A DNA stretch of 64,000 nucleotides from Apoda limacodes (taxonomy: Eukaryota > Arthropoda > Insecta > Lepidoptera > Limacodidae): assembly GCA_946406115.1 (NCBI GenBank), contig OX291540.1, forward strand, positions 6,134,563 through 6,198,562, in the 5' to 3' direction. How positions within the stretch are numbered: the first letter of the stretch is position 1; every line of letters starts with the position of its first letter. A program made the position numbers and the translations under genes. This document shows positions 33,314 through 46,121 of the stretch, one piece after another. The notes below the pieces were generated by a model, which ran no database searches, was not told the DNA's origin, and saw nothing but the letters and a program-made list of their open reading frames with translations.

Positions 33314-33538
33314 ACCGGCCAAGTGCGAGTCGGACTCGTGCACGAAGGGTTCCATACCATTATAAAAACGGCAAAAAAAAATCACGTTTGTTGTATGGGA
33401 GCCCCTTTAAATATTTGTTTTTTTTCTGTTTTTTAGTACTTGTTGTTATACCGGCAACAGAATATGTGGAACTTTTGAACTGTCTAACAGACAGAGAGAC
33501 AGCGAAGTCTTAGCAATAATAGGGTCCCGTTTTTCACT
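33314..33538 (+). repeat. lepidopteran SINE-like dispersed repeat
   Basis: Starts ACCGGCCAAGTGCGAGTCGG, continues CACGAAGGGTTCCATACC and ATCACGTTTGTTGTATGGGA, and has ACAGAGAGACAGCGAAGTC and AATAGGGTCCCGTTTTTCAC near its end. The last ~20 bp (GGGTACGGAACCC) are missing. It is the best preserved head of the family in the window. Confidence 0.75.
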
Positions 33539-34185
33539 AAAAATATAATATGTTAATAAATCAAGGATATATTTTTTTATATGATTTGTTTATCATGTTA
33601 ATAACATCTTAATTATACATTGTTTATTAAAATATTATCTGTCAAGCCAGGGAATCTCTTTAGACATCGTTTATTTAACACATTATATGTCAAGCAATTA
33701 GATCATATTCAAACATTGCAATTAAAAAAAATATTTGTCAAACAAGGGTTTGTATTCTCAGACATTGTTTATTGAAATATTATCTGTCATACAATGAATA
33801 TTTTTACACATATTTAGTGCAGAATAACTTAAAGTAGTGCAACTTAGAAGGAGCCTTCGCATTCGCCTATAGGAAATTAGATGCTAAGTTAACTGACGAT
33901 AAAGTATTTATTAGTATATATTATTAAAAAAAATTAAATATAAAAAATAAATAAAATAAATATATAAATATATGATATATGTATTTATTTATTGTAATAT
34001 ATGTATTGATATATCTATATATTTCAAATTTACAATCACATTGCACTTCCTATCCCCCGTATTTATTTTGTAATTTCCTCTACCCAAAGGTTGTCTGGAA
34101 GAAATCGCTTATTAGCGATAAGACCGCCTACATTGTGATTTTCTTTTTTTTTTATTGTTATTCGTATACTTTTATTACAATTCAT
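33539..34185. other. AT-rich stretch, nothing recognised
   Basis: ATTGTTTATTAAAATATTATCTGTCA-like blocks recur near 33618, 33667 and 33765 at roughly 50-90 bp spacing, suggesting weak, old tandem structure. No gene. Confidence 0.35.
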
Positions 34186-34369
34186 CAGGGCCTCGATTAG
34201 ATTCGTAAGTTGTTGCCAACAATTCTCGATAGAAATAAGATATATATACATTGCGGTTTCGCGACAATCGATGAATTTCATACGTAATTCAAAATGCGCA
34301 ATGTATATCTTATTACTATGGATTTCAAACGAGAATTGTTCGCAACAACTTTACGTAATCGACACACTG
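34186..34369. mobile_element. 184-bp inverted-repeat element (MITE)
   Basis: The left arm CAGGGCCTCGATTAGATTCG..AAGTTGTTGCCAACAATTCT..AATAAGATATATATACATTGCG is matched in complement by the right arm (34308-34369: CGCAATGTATATCTTATT..AGAATTGTTCGCAACAACTT..TAATCGAC). The arms of ~70 bp surround a 40-bp loop. The CAGGG start suggests hAT, but the flanking 8 bp are not duplicated clearly. Confidence 0.7.
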
Positions 34370-35129
34370 ACTTACACTTTATAATATTATGAACATCTTT
34401 TTGAAACACAACAGACAGTGTCAGTATATTTGTCAACCCCACTTTAGGTGCAAGTGAAAATATGTTCTCTTCCCTCAATCTTCTCGGGGGTCTAACGAAG
34501 TGGAAACGTGAGGGTCGCCGTCTGACAAGTGGTATGAAAAATTTGGGTAATCTTTAATATAGTTGTATATACGTAAAAGCAGCTTTGCAGATAGCAATTT
34601 CCATACCCATGTGAAAACCTGAAATAGAATAAAACATTTACATATTGTCTTAGATGACTTAAGTCAACCGAATGATATAATTAATACTGCTGGAGTACTG
34701 TGCGTGCTGATAAGAAGCAGGCTACAGCTGTTCAAGTTAATTTGTAGTCCAAACTCTGCATTGTATGATTTTTAGGTAGATCTATGTATTATATTCCTTG
34801 TTCACTGAATACTTTCAAGGAGCGTCTAGACTACTACATACATGTGTTAGGAACATTAGCTAAGCAACATATAATAATCCTATTAAGACCCCAGTTAAGT
34901 AGGTAAGTCAATTTAAACGACACGAAGGCGAATTTTCTCGCTAGCAAACTCAATCAAGTGTTTTAATTTTATGATAACAGTATCGGTCAGTGATGTGTGA
35001 AAGTTAAAAGTGTTTTACACATAAAAACGCTTTTTTAACTTAAGACTGCGGTACCTATAGGCTAGACCGCGAAAATATGCCGTTTTTGTGCAAATTTTTT
35101 TAGATGCTATATCTAAAGGATTGAAAAAA

Positions 35130-35460
35130 AAAATATATGTTATAAAACTTGCTTTTGTCTGGTGCATAACCTTACTGAATGATTTTCATTTATTGTATTT
35201 AAAGCAATAAAAAATCTGGAAGTGACCATTATTTCAACACTTGCGCAAATTTTTAAAGCGTGTTTTGCATTTGTTTGTAATGAAAGTTGGTAAAATAATT
35301 AGAATAGCTTGTTATCTAGTGCATTGATTCTAAGTTGTAGCAAAAAGTCAGAAAATGTGACTACAGAACGGTATTAACGTTTAATTCCATACAAAAAATT
35401 AAAAGTTTCAAGGCGTCATTACGGTATAAAATACTTAAGAAGTATATAACATATATTTCT
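35130..35460 (+). repeat. dispersed repeat related to 32280-32480
   Basis: ATAAAACTTGCTTTTGTCTGG, GTTTCAAGGCGTCATTACGG and ATACTTAAGAAGTATATAAC follow the order of the 32280 copy with an extra ~150 bp between. No coding sequence. Confidence 0.5.
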
Positions 35461-36057
35461 CATAGTAATGTTTAGGACATTATCTAATGATTTATAGTTC
35501 ATTTACATACACAACGTTAGAATTACAGACAGACCTCTTAAAATAAGTAGCGTTATTAAAAATTATTCTTGCTACTTTTTAGTTATCCAGTTGTTTGTAA
35601 AAAAAAGGCTTTTTTAACATTAGGTGTACTTTTTTTTTTAAAACTTTAGCACTTTGTTTGTAGACCTGTCCTAGCTTAATTTTTTACATTGCTGTGTAGG
35701 AAGACGCCAAAAGGATTCTCGAAGCGAAGGTCATCAATAACAATGATCTCTAACGCATTAGTACTCGTAAAATCCGAAAGTTGATACATGCAGATCATCA
35801 ATCATGCAAAAGAATAAAAAAAAAAACAATAGTGGCACTCGGGGCCTGCCGATTGCATAGCATTTTTTATCAACTTATGCAATTACAATTATTTATTTAT
35901 TTTTAATTTATGCAGTATTTTTTTTTCTTTAATATTAATCCTAGTTTTCTTTGATATTAATTCAAGTTACACTTTTTAAGTGTGGTGATCGATAAGATTA
36001 CCATTTTTTTTTTATTGAATAAATGAGAAGTTAATATCGTTTAAAAAAATTTCGTTG

Positions 36058-36595
36058 GTGGCAGCGGGGTGGGCATAACAAAGTTGTACGCAGGTGCTCT
36101 CGACGAGGCGCTGCGGCCGACTGATGGAAGGCGAGAGCCGCGTAATGGCCGGCCCACGCGACGTTATTTATGATATGTATTTTTTGCTACAAAATTACAC
36201 TCTTTCGCAATAAAATAAAACCGTAATCGTCTAAAATTTTTATTATGGAACACGTAGACGAAATTTCATTGAAAAAAGTTAAATAACTAGCAAATAAAAC
36301 TGTTTTCCCCGTAGAAGTATCTCTCTAAAAATGAAGATTTAGAGGAAACTTTGCGAGTTTATAGTATCGAGTCAAGTTTATTCAATCGTGTTTCGACTCT
36401 CAAAACCTACTTATCAAACTCCTAAACTTATGATTGTCATCAAAAAAATATATAAAATTCTTTTTTTTTGCCTTAAAATTGATTTTCCATACAGTCAAGT
36501 TTGCCGTTGTTAGGTTTTTTTTCGTTACGAAATTTCTTGATTCGGTCGCCGCGCTTAGAGCCCGTGATAAAAGCTATGCAATAGCTTTAAAAAAA
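36058..36595. other. GC-rich pocket and palindrome, probably repeat-derived
   Basis: A G+C-rich block (GGCAGCGGGGTGGGCATAAC to GGCCGGCCCACGCGACG, 36058-36162) sits in AT-rich DNA. Near 36569 AAAGCTATGCAATAGCTTT is a perfect palindrome around GCA, and GATTGCATAGC at 35860 echoes it in reverse, which hints at an element of ~0.7 kb. I could not define its ends. Confidence 0.28.
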
Positions 36596-38380
36596 ATACC
36601 TTGAACATATAATAAGACACGACAGATAGGTATTACATGCTTCAACTAATAATGAAGGTCAAAATACGCTTAAGACGACACGTAAGAAGTCATGTCTGCA
36701 GAACACAAGGTACAGAACCAAGAAAAGGCAGCAACTAGACAAAGCCGAAAAAGAGTCCGGAAAGACAATTACCTATCAAAGTTAAACTTTGTAAATAATT
36801 CTTAGTATAATTTACTAGACATTCCAACAGGAAGAAATATCTTAGATACCTTATTCACGTATGCTAAAAATATTTAATTTTAATTATTGTTTACAGAAAA
36901 AGTACGAAAAGACGAATCCCTTATAAAGAACATTTTTATTTTGTTTCAACCCAGTTTCTATCAATTTGAGGCTGACCCTCTTGCGACAAAGCACATACTT
37001 TTATTTCAATCCACAAATGTACAACATGTAATTCTATTTTGGACCCATTTACTGCCAATGTAATTTGTGTACACGATGTAACCGGCACCAATAGTAAACT
37101 TGGATATGCAAAGGCGGTCGGAATGACCCCATAAAAGGAAGGGCGGGCGGGTTACCGACTATTGAGGATCGCCATGACCTGGTTAACTACATTGACACCT
37201 TTTTCCATGTAAGCATAGGAGAAAATAACTTACAAACCACTAACTTAATTTGAGAAATTAAAATTAATTAATAAAATTAATAGCGGAGTTGTGCAAAATT
37301 TAAGAGTGTGCCAAATCTAATTTATGATTAACAATGTTTGATCAGTACTGAGTGCACAAGAAAAAGAAAAATATACAAATGATCGTGCTTAATATGTGTA
37401 CTGATAAAGAAAAATATTTATTTAAAAATTTCTAGCAAAATGGAAAAGCAAAATTTACTCATCAACTAAAAAACGAAATTGAAAAAAAAATTAAATAAAA
37501 CCCGCGGACCGCAAGCCTGACCTGCACTTGATTTTTGATATGTAATATAATATAGTGTAAAATTAATTTCACGAGGATCGTGGAAGCATAATGTGTGTAA
37601 ATGTCACCAACTCTTCAAGTACTGGACTAGATCTGTATCTATCAGCTTCACCGTAACAAAGTTTGATGAGGCAAACGGCATAACTTTTAAATACTAGTAA
37701 CCCCTTAAATAGAACCAAAGAGCAGCGTTTAGTGAGGTCAATAAACGAACCGAACGATTAATAATAATATTAACTAAGATTATTAATATAGTTAAACCTA
37801 TTTAAAACTACTGATGTTTAGTTTATCTACTTTACGAAAAACTTAAAAGCTCTGAATGAAAATAAAATATGTAACTTCATTTAACTTCAGCCTGAGGCGG
37901 CTATGTTCGTTCTCGTTTACGACTAAGATTACCGTGACAGCACTTAAAATTCAAGCTTATAGTAAGTTGCAAAAACAAGTTAGCATTAGCGTGAAAGCTA
38001 GTTGTTACTTAGACTAAACTAACTACATAATTAAATTAATGTATTGCCTAATATTTTAGGTACTCACTTACAGAACGCTTATAGAATGCTTGAACGATAT
38101 CAGTTAAGATGTAACTATGATAAAGATCTTTTTTCGGCAACCAAAAGGCGACAGCGGGAGTAGAACACAAATTTACAGATGAGATTCATATATGCCATGG
38201 TGTATACCAAGGCGGTATTTTGTCCTCTCGGCTTTCCAACGTTTGAAGTCCTCGAAGGAATGAATGTAGATGTGAAGAGGTCATTTGACTATAACTTGCA
38301 TTATGCCATGGCACGGTTCTTATTGCTCTATCTAAGAAAGACTTCAGTTGATTGTCCACAGAGTACACAAAAGTAGTAAT
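36596..38380. other. AT-rich stretch, nothing recognised
   Basis: Two overlapping opposite-strand frames near 38180-38376 have no motif. No repeat ends are seen. Confidence 0.45.
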
Positions 38381-38523
38381 TTTTTTTTACAAACATAAAA
38401 AACACCAAGTCTCAAACTCACAAATACAAATGTTTATCACATTAATGATTGCCTTTTGGGGTAATCGAACCCACGTCCCTCGATTCGGCAGTCGGGTCAT
38501 AACCCACTGAGCCACGGAGCTGA
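38381..38523 (-). mobile_element. tRNA-derived SINE
   Basis: On the minus strand the head reads CAGCTCCGTGGCTCAGTGGG, with an A-box-like TGGCTCAGTGG, followed by GACTGCCGAATCGAGGGACG and the B box TGGGTTCGATT. The body ends with ACATTTGTATTTGTGAG..GAGACTTGGTGTTTTTTATG and TTTGTAAAAAAAAA. This head-body-tail order fits SINEs known from Lepidoptera. The ~143-bp length is complete or nearly so. No clear target duplication. Confidence 0.72.
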
Positions 38524-38760
38524 CTTAATAATATTTTTCGAACAATAAAAAAAAACGTTATAAAAATTGCTTGACTTGACATTATATCTAGATTTTTTCA
38601 TCACACTCGTAAATAGTGTAATTACGTGCAGGTAAAGCGGGTGCTAAGACCTTCATTACTACCACGGCCTTCTTTTTTGTACATTTTATCTTATTTAAGC
38701 AAAGCGCGCGTTCATAGAACCTATACGGGCGGTAACAATGCGTCTATTCTATCAATAACG

Positions 38761-39070
38761 TATAAGAGCTGTATCGTTGTTCAAAACACAAACTACGCGC
38801 ACACTACAATTTACCGACACGTCTCAACTTCCAACAAAACTTTTTAGTTCATAAATTCTTTAGATATCAAATATATCTAGTGTCATCTGGCGGTGGCGTT
38901 GTTTTCTCTATTAATTAAATATAAGAGCGGTATCGTTGTTAAAAACACGAACTACGCGCACACTACAAGCAAGCAATAACCAACAAGTCCTTACTTCAAA
39001 CGAAACTTTTTAATCCATAAATTCTCTAGATATACAGTGCCATCTGGCGGTGGCGTTTTCCACCGTGGCC
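38761..39070. repeat. diverged tandem duplication, ~159-bp unit
   Basis: TATAAGAGC.GTATCGTTGTT at 38761 recurs at 38920, followed in both by ACACGAACTACGCGCACACT (one mismatch), CATAAATTCTTTAGATAT and GTCATCTGGCGGTGGCGTT. The two units differ by substitutions and small indels. Confidence 0.85.
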
Positions 39071-39111
39071 GGTCTTGATTATACTTTATTAGACTTTATG
39101 AATTATGTTCA

Positions 39112-40930
39112 CTAAAATATGGCTTATGCGCGATCCAAGCCTTAATGAACATGTCAAAAAGTATTCAAATTTTTTTAAATCAATGTCATGTTGCAATGTC
39201 TAATCACAGTAATATTAAATCATCTGATAATGTGATTAAAACTGTTTGGAATGTGATCAATAATGAAACTGGTAGATCAAAGGCTCGTGAACAGAACTGT
39301 TATATCAAAACAGACTCTGTTTTAATTGATAATGACGAAAAAGTTGCCCAAATATTTGAAAAATTCTTTGGTGAAATACCATCAAAAATAACTGAATCCT
39401 TAACTTCATCTTGCCAAGCTGCTGAATCTATTCTACAGGACAGTGTTAATGAGTGTAATGTTAATTTAAAATTTAAACACGTGGATCCCCAAATAATTAT
39501 CACAACATTTAAAACACTTAATCTGAAAAATACTGAAGATTTGTGGGGGATGTCTGTTAAGTTAATGAGCTCAATAATTTCAGTTGTTGCTCCCTATCTT
39601 GCTGATATATTTAATGTATGCATTGATAATGGTGTATTTCCAGACCTTGTGATGCAGTAAATTGATACCTCTTTTTAAATCTGGTGACAAAGAAGATCCC
39701 TCAAATTTTAGACCAATATCTGTTCTACCTGTCTTTAAAAAGATATTAGAAAAAATCTTGCTAAATCAATTGCTTTTTTCCAGGGGACGCTCAACAACTG
39801 ATGCTGGAGCCTTGCTTATGAAGCACATTCTCGCGGAATAGGAGAGTTCCCAGGATGTAGTTGGCGTTTTTTGCGACTTATCGAAGGCGTTTGATTGTGT
39901 CGATCATCATATAAAATATTATGGTGTTAGAAATAAATCCATTGAACTTGTAGAATCATACTTAAGCAATAGAATTCAAAAAGTGGTTATAAATGGTGCT
40001 CAATCTCAGGGATCTCTAGTGTAACTAGGTGTACCACAAGGGTCAATATTAGGGTCTTTCTTGTTTTTAGTATATATAAATGACTTACACTTTACGGTGC
40101 AAAAGTTTACAGAGATAGTATTATTTGCGGATGACACTTCATTATTGTTTAAAGTGAACAGGAAACACAACAATTCGAACGACATAAATAGACACCTTAT
40201 AAAAATTTCAAACTGGTTTACTGTTAATAATCTTGTACTTAATGCTAATAAAACAAAATGCATTAAATTTTCACTACCTAATGTAATCCAAATTAATAGA
40301 AATCTGGTATTAAATAATGAAAAATTAGAATTAATACCTAATGTCTTTTTAGGTACAACTATTGACTCAAAATTGCAGTGGGGTCCACAAATTACAGTAC
40401 TAGCAGGTAAACTTGGTTCTGCTGCTTTCGCGCTGAGGAAAATCAGGCAATTGACTGACATAACCACAGCAAGACTTGTTTACTTTGCTTATTTCCACAG
40501 TGTCATGTCATATGGTATTTTGTTATGGGGTTCTGCTGCTGATATTCAAACCATATTTATATTACAAAAAAGGGCAGTACGAAGCATTTATGAGCTAGGT
40601 AGCCGAGACTCTCTCAGGGATGTTTTTAAAGAAATAAATATTCTAACGGTACCGTGTCAATATATCTATGAAAATATTATGTTTGTCCGTATAAATATAT
40701 CCCAATTTCCGAGGAACAGTGATAAGCACAATTTAAATACGAGAAATAAAAATAAACTTGCTATGCCAAAGGTTAGGCTTACTTAGCCAACAAATCATTT
40801 ATGGGAAGCGGTGTAAAATTTTATAATAAGTTAACTGTAGAAATTCTTAACTTAGGTGACAATCAGTTTAAATTTTATATTAAATGCTATGTAAAAAATT
40901 TGAATGACAAAATTGTATGGCCTAGTATCA
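39112..40930 (+). pseudogene. CR1-group non-LTR retrotransposon, decayed
   Basis: The left part (frame 39145-39660, 171 codons) is the region before the fingers: DNVIKTVWNVINNETGRS and VAQIFEKFFGEI. After a stop come FRPISVLPVFKKILEKIL (39709), GRSTTDAGALLMKHILAE (39784), DVVGVFCDLSKAFDCVDHH (39858, first catalytic Asp), then LGVPQGSILG (40028). The 241-codon frame 40061-40786 has LFADDTSLLF with the two catalytic Asp at 40130-40135, then NWFTVNNLVLNANKTKCIKF (palm) and the thumb region. Three or four stops or shifts inactivate it. The 5' endonuclease is missing. Sequence style fits CR1/Daphne-like elements; clade not proven. Confidence 0.85.
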
Positions 40931-42180
40931 CACAAAATTAATGTTAGGTTTTCTATTCAAACTTGAATAATTTAGGTTTGATAAGTTGAAGGAGCGCTCT
41001 AAAGACCAAGCTGAGTAACGATGTTATGTCTCTGTTGTTTACTTTATAGTGGTTAGTGGCGAGCTACCAGGGGATGCACCATGTGCAATCCGCCTTTGGT
41101 TGGGCTTTGCATGTGTGGGGGGGTGGCGAACGAGTACGTAAGTGTATGTGTGTATATACATATTTGGATAGATATTGTGTACATGATGGCTTGGTTCCTG
41201 CATGACTGATTGGTAACAGGTGTACATCCGGGAGTTTCTTGTCACTTCTTCTCCCCTTAGGCTAGTTTCCGAAGTGATGGTAGTTTAGATGATGTGCATT
41301 GGTTGACGGGCTGTTGTGTAGGGGCTGGGCCACTTTCAGGTGTGCAATGTCTGTTTGAATGTGTGTGTGTGCATTTATGTATATGTGCGTGTTTGTGTGT
41401 AGCACCCGCTCGTGTTCAGAGCCCTGCCGCTATCGGACGGCCGAACGAGGATTGAATCAGATAGGACCTAAAAGTTCTTTTACATATAGTTTTATTTTAT
41501 ATCTTTTATATATATTTGTATATTTATATATATATGTATTAATATTTGTCTGTATGTGTATATATGAATATGTGCATGTATGTGTATCTTATATTATCTT
41601 TAATATGTATATGAATACTATTTATTTATTTATTTATTTGCATGTTTGTAAAATGTAAATATGAAAGTATGTATATATATATATGGATATGTACGTCTGT
41701 TGTGTAATATTATATGTTATATGAATATAGTACAATCGAAGTTTTATTAGAGTTGCTTGAGTGTCATGCTCTCTCAGTCTCTGCGGTGGTGGCATGTGCG
41801 TCGGGTCGTTACGTTCCCTAAAACATGGTTGAGCGAAGCGATGGCTGATTCATATGTCATACTTGTGAACGGGTGCCGCCTGTGGAGGCTGGTCTGCTCT
41901 TGCAAACTTCTTTGTATTCTTAGTTTATATATAGGTATATGTACGTCTGCTGTGTAATTTTATATGTTATATTTATATATTTTTCTCGGGAGTTACTTTA
42001 AATCCCGTCACAGAATAATTGAAGACTTTTAACGTATCGCATGATCCCGTCCCATGCGTCCCGTCGCACGCAATAAAACAGTATTGCAATTAGTTTGTAA
42101 AGCTAGTTGTAGTTAATTTACTTGACGATTTGAAAGTGTTCTTGGTAACCCATTTGAATAAAAAGATTTTCATTTTATTT
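40931..42180 (+). other. probable 3' UTR of the preceding element, with simple repeats
   Basis: No frame is coherent. TG/TA-rich runs fill 41140-41170 and 41350-41760, with (TTTA)n near 41620. A block GGATATGTACGTCTGTTGTG..AATATTATATGTTATATGAAT (41690) recurs at 41935. It closes with AATAAAAAGATTTTCATTTT at 42160, which could be the polyadenylation signal and end of the element. No target duplication was identified, so the end is uncertain. Confidence 0.4.
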
Positions 42181-44289
42181 ACCTACTAAATTTTTTAATG
42201 GCATCCTGAAAACTAAAACTAAGTCCAAATCCTGACCTATTTACAACAAAATTGTTTACACTGACGTTCAATCCGCTTTCAGGGTGGATATTTTAGCCAG
42301 ACAAAACACAGACAAGCGCCTAAACACACACGCATTTCAGAAATATCGTAAACAAACTATTAGTTTTACGATTTACAATTTTGTTTGAGTAAACTAATAA
42401 CAAACTCGACACTAGAAATACAAAACAATTAACACATATTTACTAGAAATGCACTTTGTGTTGCGAATTAGTTACACAAAATTACCAAAGATGAATAAAA
42501 AATACAAATTAGGTATATAAGTTTTGTAGAAAAAACCGAGATAATGGGATGTCACAGCAGCATTTTGAAAATGATACGGTCGGAGGTGTTTTTGGATCTG
42601 GAAAAAACCTAATTTAGAATGGTAAGAAATGAGATGTGGTTGGCATTGTCCATGCATGGGGTGAGCAGCACAGTTGATCCGAGCTCTAAAGTGTATCGAT
42701 CATCAGAATAACAATAATTTTGTAATGATAAATAGGATAAACACGGACTGGTTTGACATCAAAAAATGTGTTAAAGAAGCTTTACCTTAGTGGTTTGACC
42801 TGTTCATAAACAATTGTATTAGAGATTTTAAAGAAAAGACTGTTCAAAATGACCAGGTGATCCTTAAAACGATAGAAGGGTTATAAAGATATAACAAATA
42901 ATGTTTTACTATGCGGAAAAATAAATAAGCCGGTACTTACCGTAGTGGGGGTAGTAAAAAGTCGCGGGAAAAGTTATTTACCCGAAAATATGATGGTTTA
43001 TTTAACCTAACTAGTTTATTACATTAATATTTGCCTAAATAAATTAATGTTGTGATTTAGTGTAAAGACGTTTAAACGTACACTTATTACACATAAAATA
43101 CTAATTCCTGTGATATCTTTAACGTTAGCGAGCACTTACGATTTTGCCTTTGATTTTTCCCTAAGGCTTAGGGTATAAATTTAGCAAAATCCTTAGTTCT
43201 CTCTTACGTTTTGACAGGAACTTTTGTGCAAAATTTCAAATTTCTAGACCCAGTAGTTTGGGCTGTGGCGATGACTGTGTGAATAAAATGACTATTTTAA
43301 CTTTGCCAATATTGATTCCTGTTCATTCTCAAGTACCAAAAAAGTTACTCTTGGCTTTCAAGTAATTTAAATTTAAAGGGCAACTCCATTAACACTTTGA
43401 AATGAGATTCATTAAGATTGCGTCCTTCTAACACCATGTCGAAAGTTTGAGGGAGTTAAGACAATAAGAATCTTCATCGAAATATTTAACACTTTCATCC
43501 TTCAACTTTGTGAATAGGAGAAAAAAATTTGGAAAATCCAAAAGTGCACGCCTCATAGCAGTCATTCACATTTAAAAAAAAAATATAGATATACAGTATA
43601 CAGTGGTATATTAGTTTTTTATAAATTATAATTAAACGACAGTACTTAGAACGCTAATATTAACTAGGGATCAGCACAGTGTAATCCTTTATATATTAAA
43701 AACAAAAGTATTCCGGTAAGATGAATTTTTCGACCAATTTCTCTGCCGCATACATGGTCACATAAACACAGACTCACGGACGTCCAAGAATGATTAGTTT
43801 TAATGTTATTATTTATTATATTAAACAAATTAATTGTTTATAAAATGTACCATATGTGCTAGACAGATTATTTAACTTCATATTAGTGCACTCATATTAT
43901 CCTGTAAGTGTTATATTAAAAAAAAAAACGTCATTTAAGTTTCGAAAGACTGGGTTTTTTGGCATGTCGAGAGTAGAGCACTACCTCACCGCTCCGCTTA
44001 TGAGGCGTGCAATAGGCAGCAAAATCTTAAATAAAAGCTAGTAAGCTATGATGAATATAGTGAACATGCAAAGCGATAAGTAATTTATCATTATAAATCA
44101 AAGCTATCCAATTTTTCGGCTACATTAGCACGGCAATACTGATGAACTGTAATCTAGAATTTTTCACATGTACATACGTATAAGATATAAACAAAACAAA
44201 TTAAACTATCTTTATTATTGGTATTGAAGTTCAACAAGAACATTAATCCAACTTCAAATCCACTAAAGGTAAAAAATAATCCTGTAAAG
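42181..44289. other. AT-rich stretch, traces of dispersed repeats only
   Basis: At 43200-43290, TTGTGCAAAATTTCAAATTT and CTAGACCCAGTAGTTTGGG resemble lepidopteran dispersed repeats. GTGCACGCCTCATAGC at 43541 has a complement, TTATGAGGCGTGCAA, at 43999; the intervening arms do not match. Confidence 0.4.
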
Positions 44290-44447
44290 CAGACATACCG
44301 ACAGAACACTAAGGTAAGGTACATGTTTTATTCGCCTTGAAGTCGAGCGTCAAAAATTTGCAATAACAGTAGATAAACAATTCCGTTGGCATACGACAGC
44401 AAGGCAAAGGAACATGTAGCTTAATTTTCTGTCGGTACGTCTCTGCT
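44290..44447. mobile_element. 158-bp inverted-repeat element (MITE-like)
   Basis: GACATACCGACAGAA..AAGGTACATG at the left is matched by the complement of CATGTAGCTTAATTTTCTGT then CGGTACGTC at the right. The arms are ~30 bp. There is no coding capacity and no obvious target duplication. Confidence 0.5.
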
Positions 44448-46121
44448 ATCATTTATACGGTCAGCAAAGTAAAGAGGTTTTGGTAAACTTTAAAATATAT
44501 TTTGTCAGCAAACAAAGTAAATTGAGCTGACTCTAGGTTAAGCAAAAATAACTCAATTGATCAGCAAGTATTGGGCAGTAATAATTTTGCTGACCAAATA
44601 TCTAATTATTTCCTGATAATCCTGGACTTAGTTGCTAATCAGGTATTGCAAAATTTGAAAAATTGTGCTGTCAAAATAACTTTTTGTGACTGACCAAATA
44701 TATAAAAAAAAAATTAAGGTACTAGCCATCTATCGTATAACGTTTTGTTTGTCTCATTCACAGTGGTCCCTCCGCCACGCAGAAACTTAATTAATTCGCC
44801 CGCTATTCGTGCGTGAATGTGAAGGGCCTTTCAGGTTTGAGATGTAATTACTTTTATTTGAAACCTAATACCAAAGCTAAACCTTACATTTACCTGAAAT
44901 TATTGATGATAGAATTTCGTACAGGTTATGCATACACATTTCGTATAAGAATGTGATTTACAGTAGCTACAAATACAGGTAGCATATCTATCAATGTAAG
45001 TTTAACAACATTGTGATAGCGCAATAGAGGTGAATTTTAATTACAAGAAAGTGTGCTCAACACACTATGTAAGTAGTTTTACGAACACCGCTGTGAGTGC
45101 ATGCACACATAGCCCCGTTCACAGAACTAGGTATATCGAGTGTGGCCCGGTTGTACATTCTGTAAAAGCAACTCAAGTACAATGTGCCGTTTATGTCTTT
45201 GTAATTTAGTTACGTTAAACCTACATAGATATCGAACATACGATATACATATATATAAGCGAGCCTTGGCAACAGTGCAAGTTGTCTCCGTTTATTCGCA
45301 TTAACAGTAAAACTAAAATCCACATCTGAGTGATCCCTAACATATACCACTTCAATGACGACGGCTTTCCAATAGAAGGTAGAACCCCATAAAGCAGACC
45401 GTGGGGCGCACGCTAAGGAAAACCTATGGGAAGTCTATATGTTTTTAAAATTAAATTATTTTTAAAAGGATATTATTCCTTATACTTGCATGAGTATTGT
45501 TATTTGCTACAACTTCTAAATAAGACGTTAGGTAACTTGGATAGGTTGTCGGCGAACACTTAACTGTATTTGTGAAGTATTTAACTTAATTTTGCAATTT
45601 TGCTTATACTTTTTACATCAAATATGTAAACTACAGCTTCAAAGCCCTAACTTTTGTGAAATCTTTTCATGCAGAAATCTCATTTTCTTTGTCCTCTCTA
45701 CCCCACTTCTCTATCATATGTCGACTTTTATCAGTATTTTAAAACCAGTCCTTATTAATCTGCACTGTTCTGTTTCAAAATAAATTTACTGTCGCAGACA
45801 TAGCAAAAATATGCAGATACAGCAACCTCAAAACCACACAGAACTTAACTCTTAACAATCCAAAAACTGTTTTACAGTCCGTTCAGTTATTTTACCTTTG
45901 GCATAAAGTTGGGCAATGTTTTTCTTTAGCCAGTTTGAATTTTTTGGCATGATTTGACGATAAAAATCACCGAAAAAATAAAAAGAATCCGGGAGCAACT
46001 GAACTACACGATTGTCAATACTCCAATAATCTTGTTCTAAAGCTAAAGTGTATACCCAAAAAAAAGGGACTGAGAACAAATGCTTACAAAATGGTATGTT
46101 TAGAGACCTACTGGAGAGGAA
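44448..46121. other. AT-rich stretch, nothing firm
   Basis: GCTGACCAAATAT recurs at 44598 and 44692, so part may be repeat-derived. TATATAAG at 45252-45259 looks like a TATA box, but no coding exon follows. The 117-codon minus frame (45852-46205) overlaps a dispersed repeat and has no motif. Confidence 0.4.

Noticed and set aside
43541..44013. GTGCACGCCTCAT and its complement 450 bp apart
   Set aside because: Only ~13 bp pair; no extended arms or target duplication.
45252..45277. TATATAAG followed by CAGTG, like an insect core promoter
   Set aside because: Spacing is ~22 bp, too short, and the first ATG (45355) leads to a stop after six codons.
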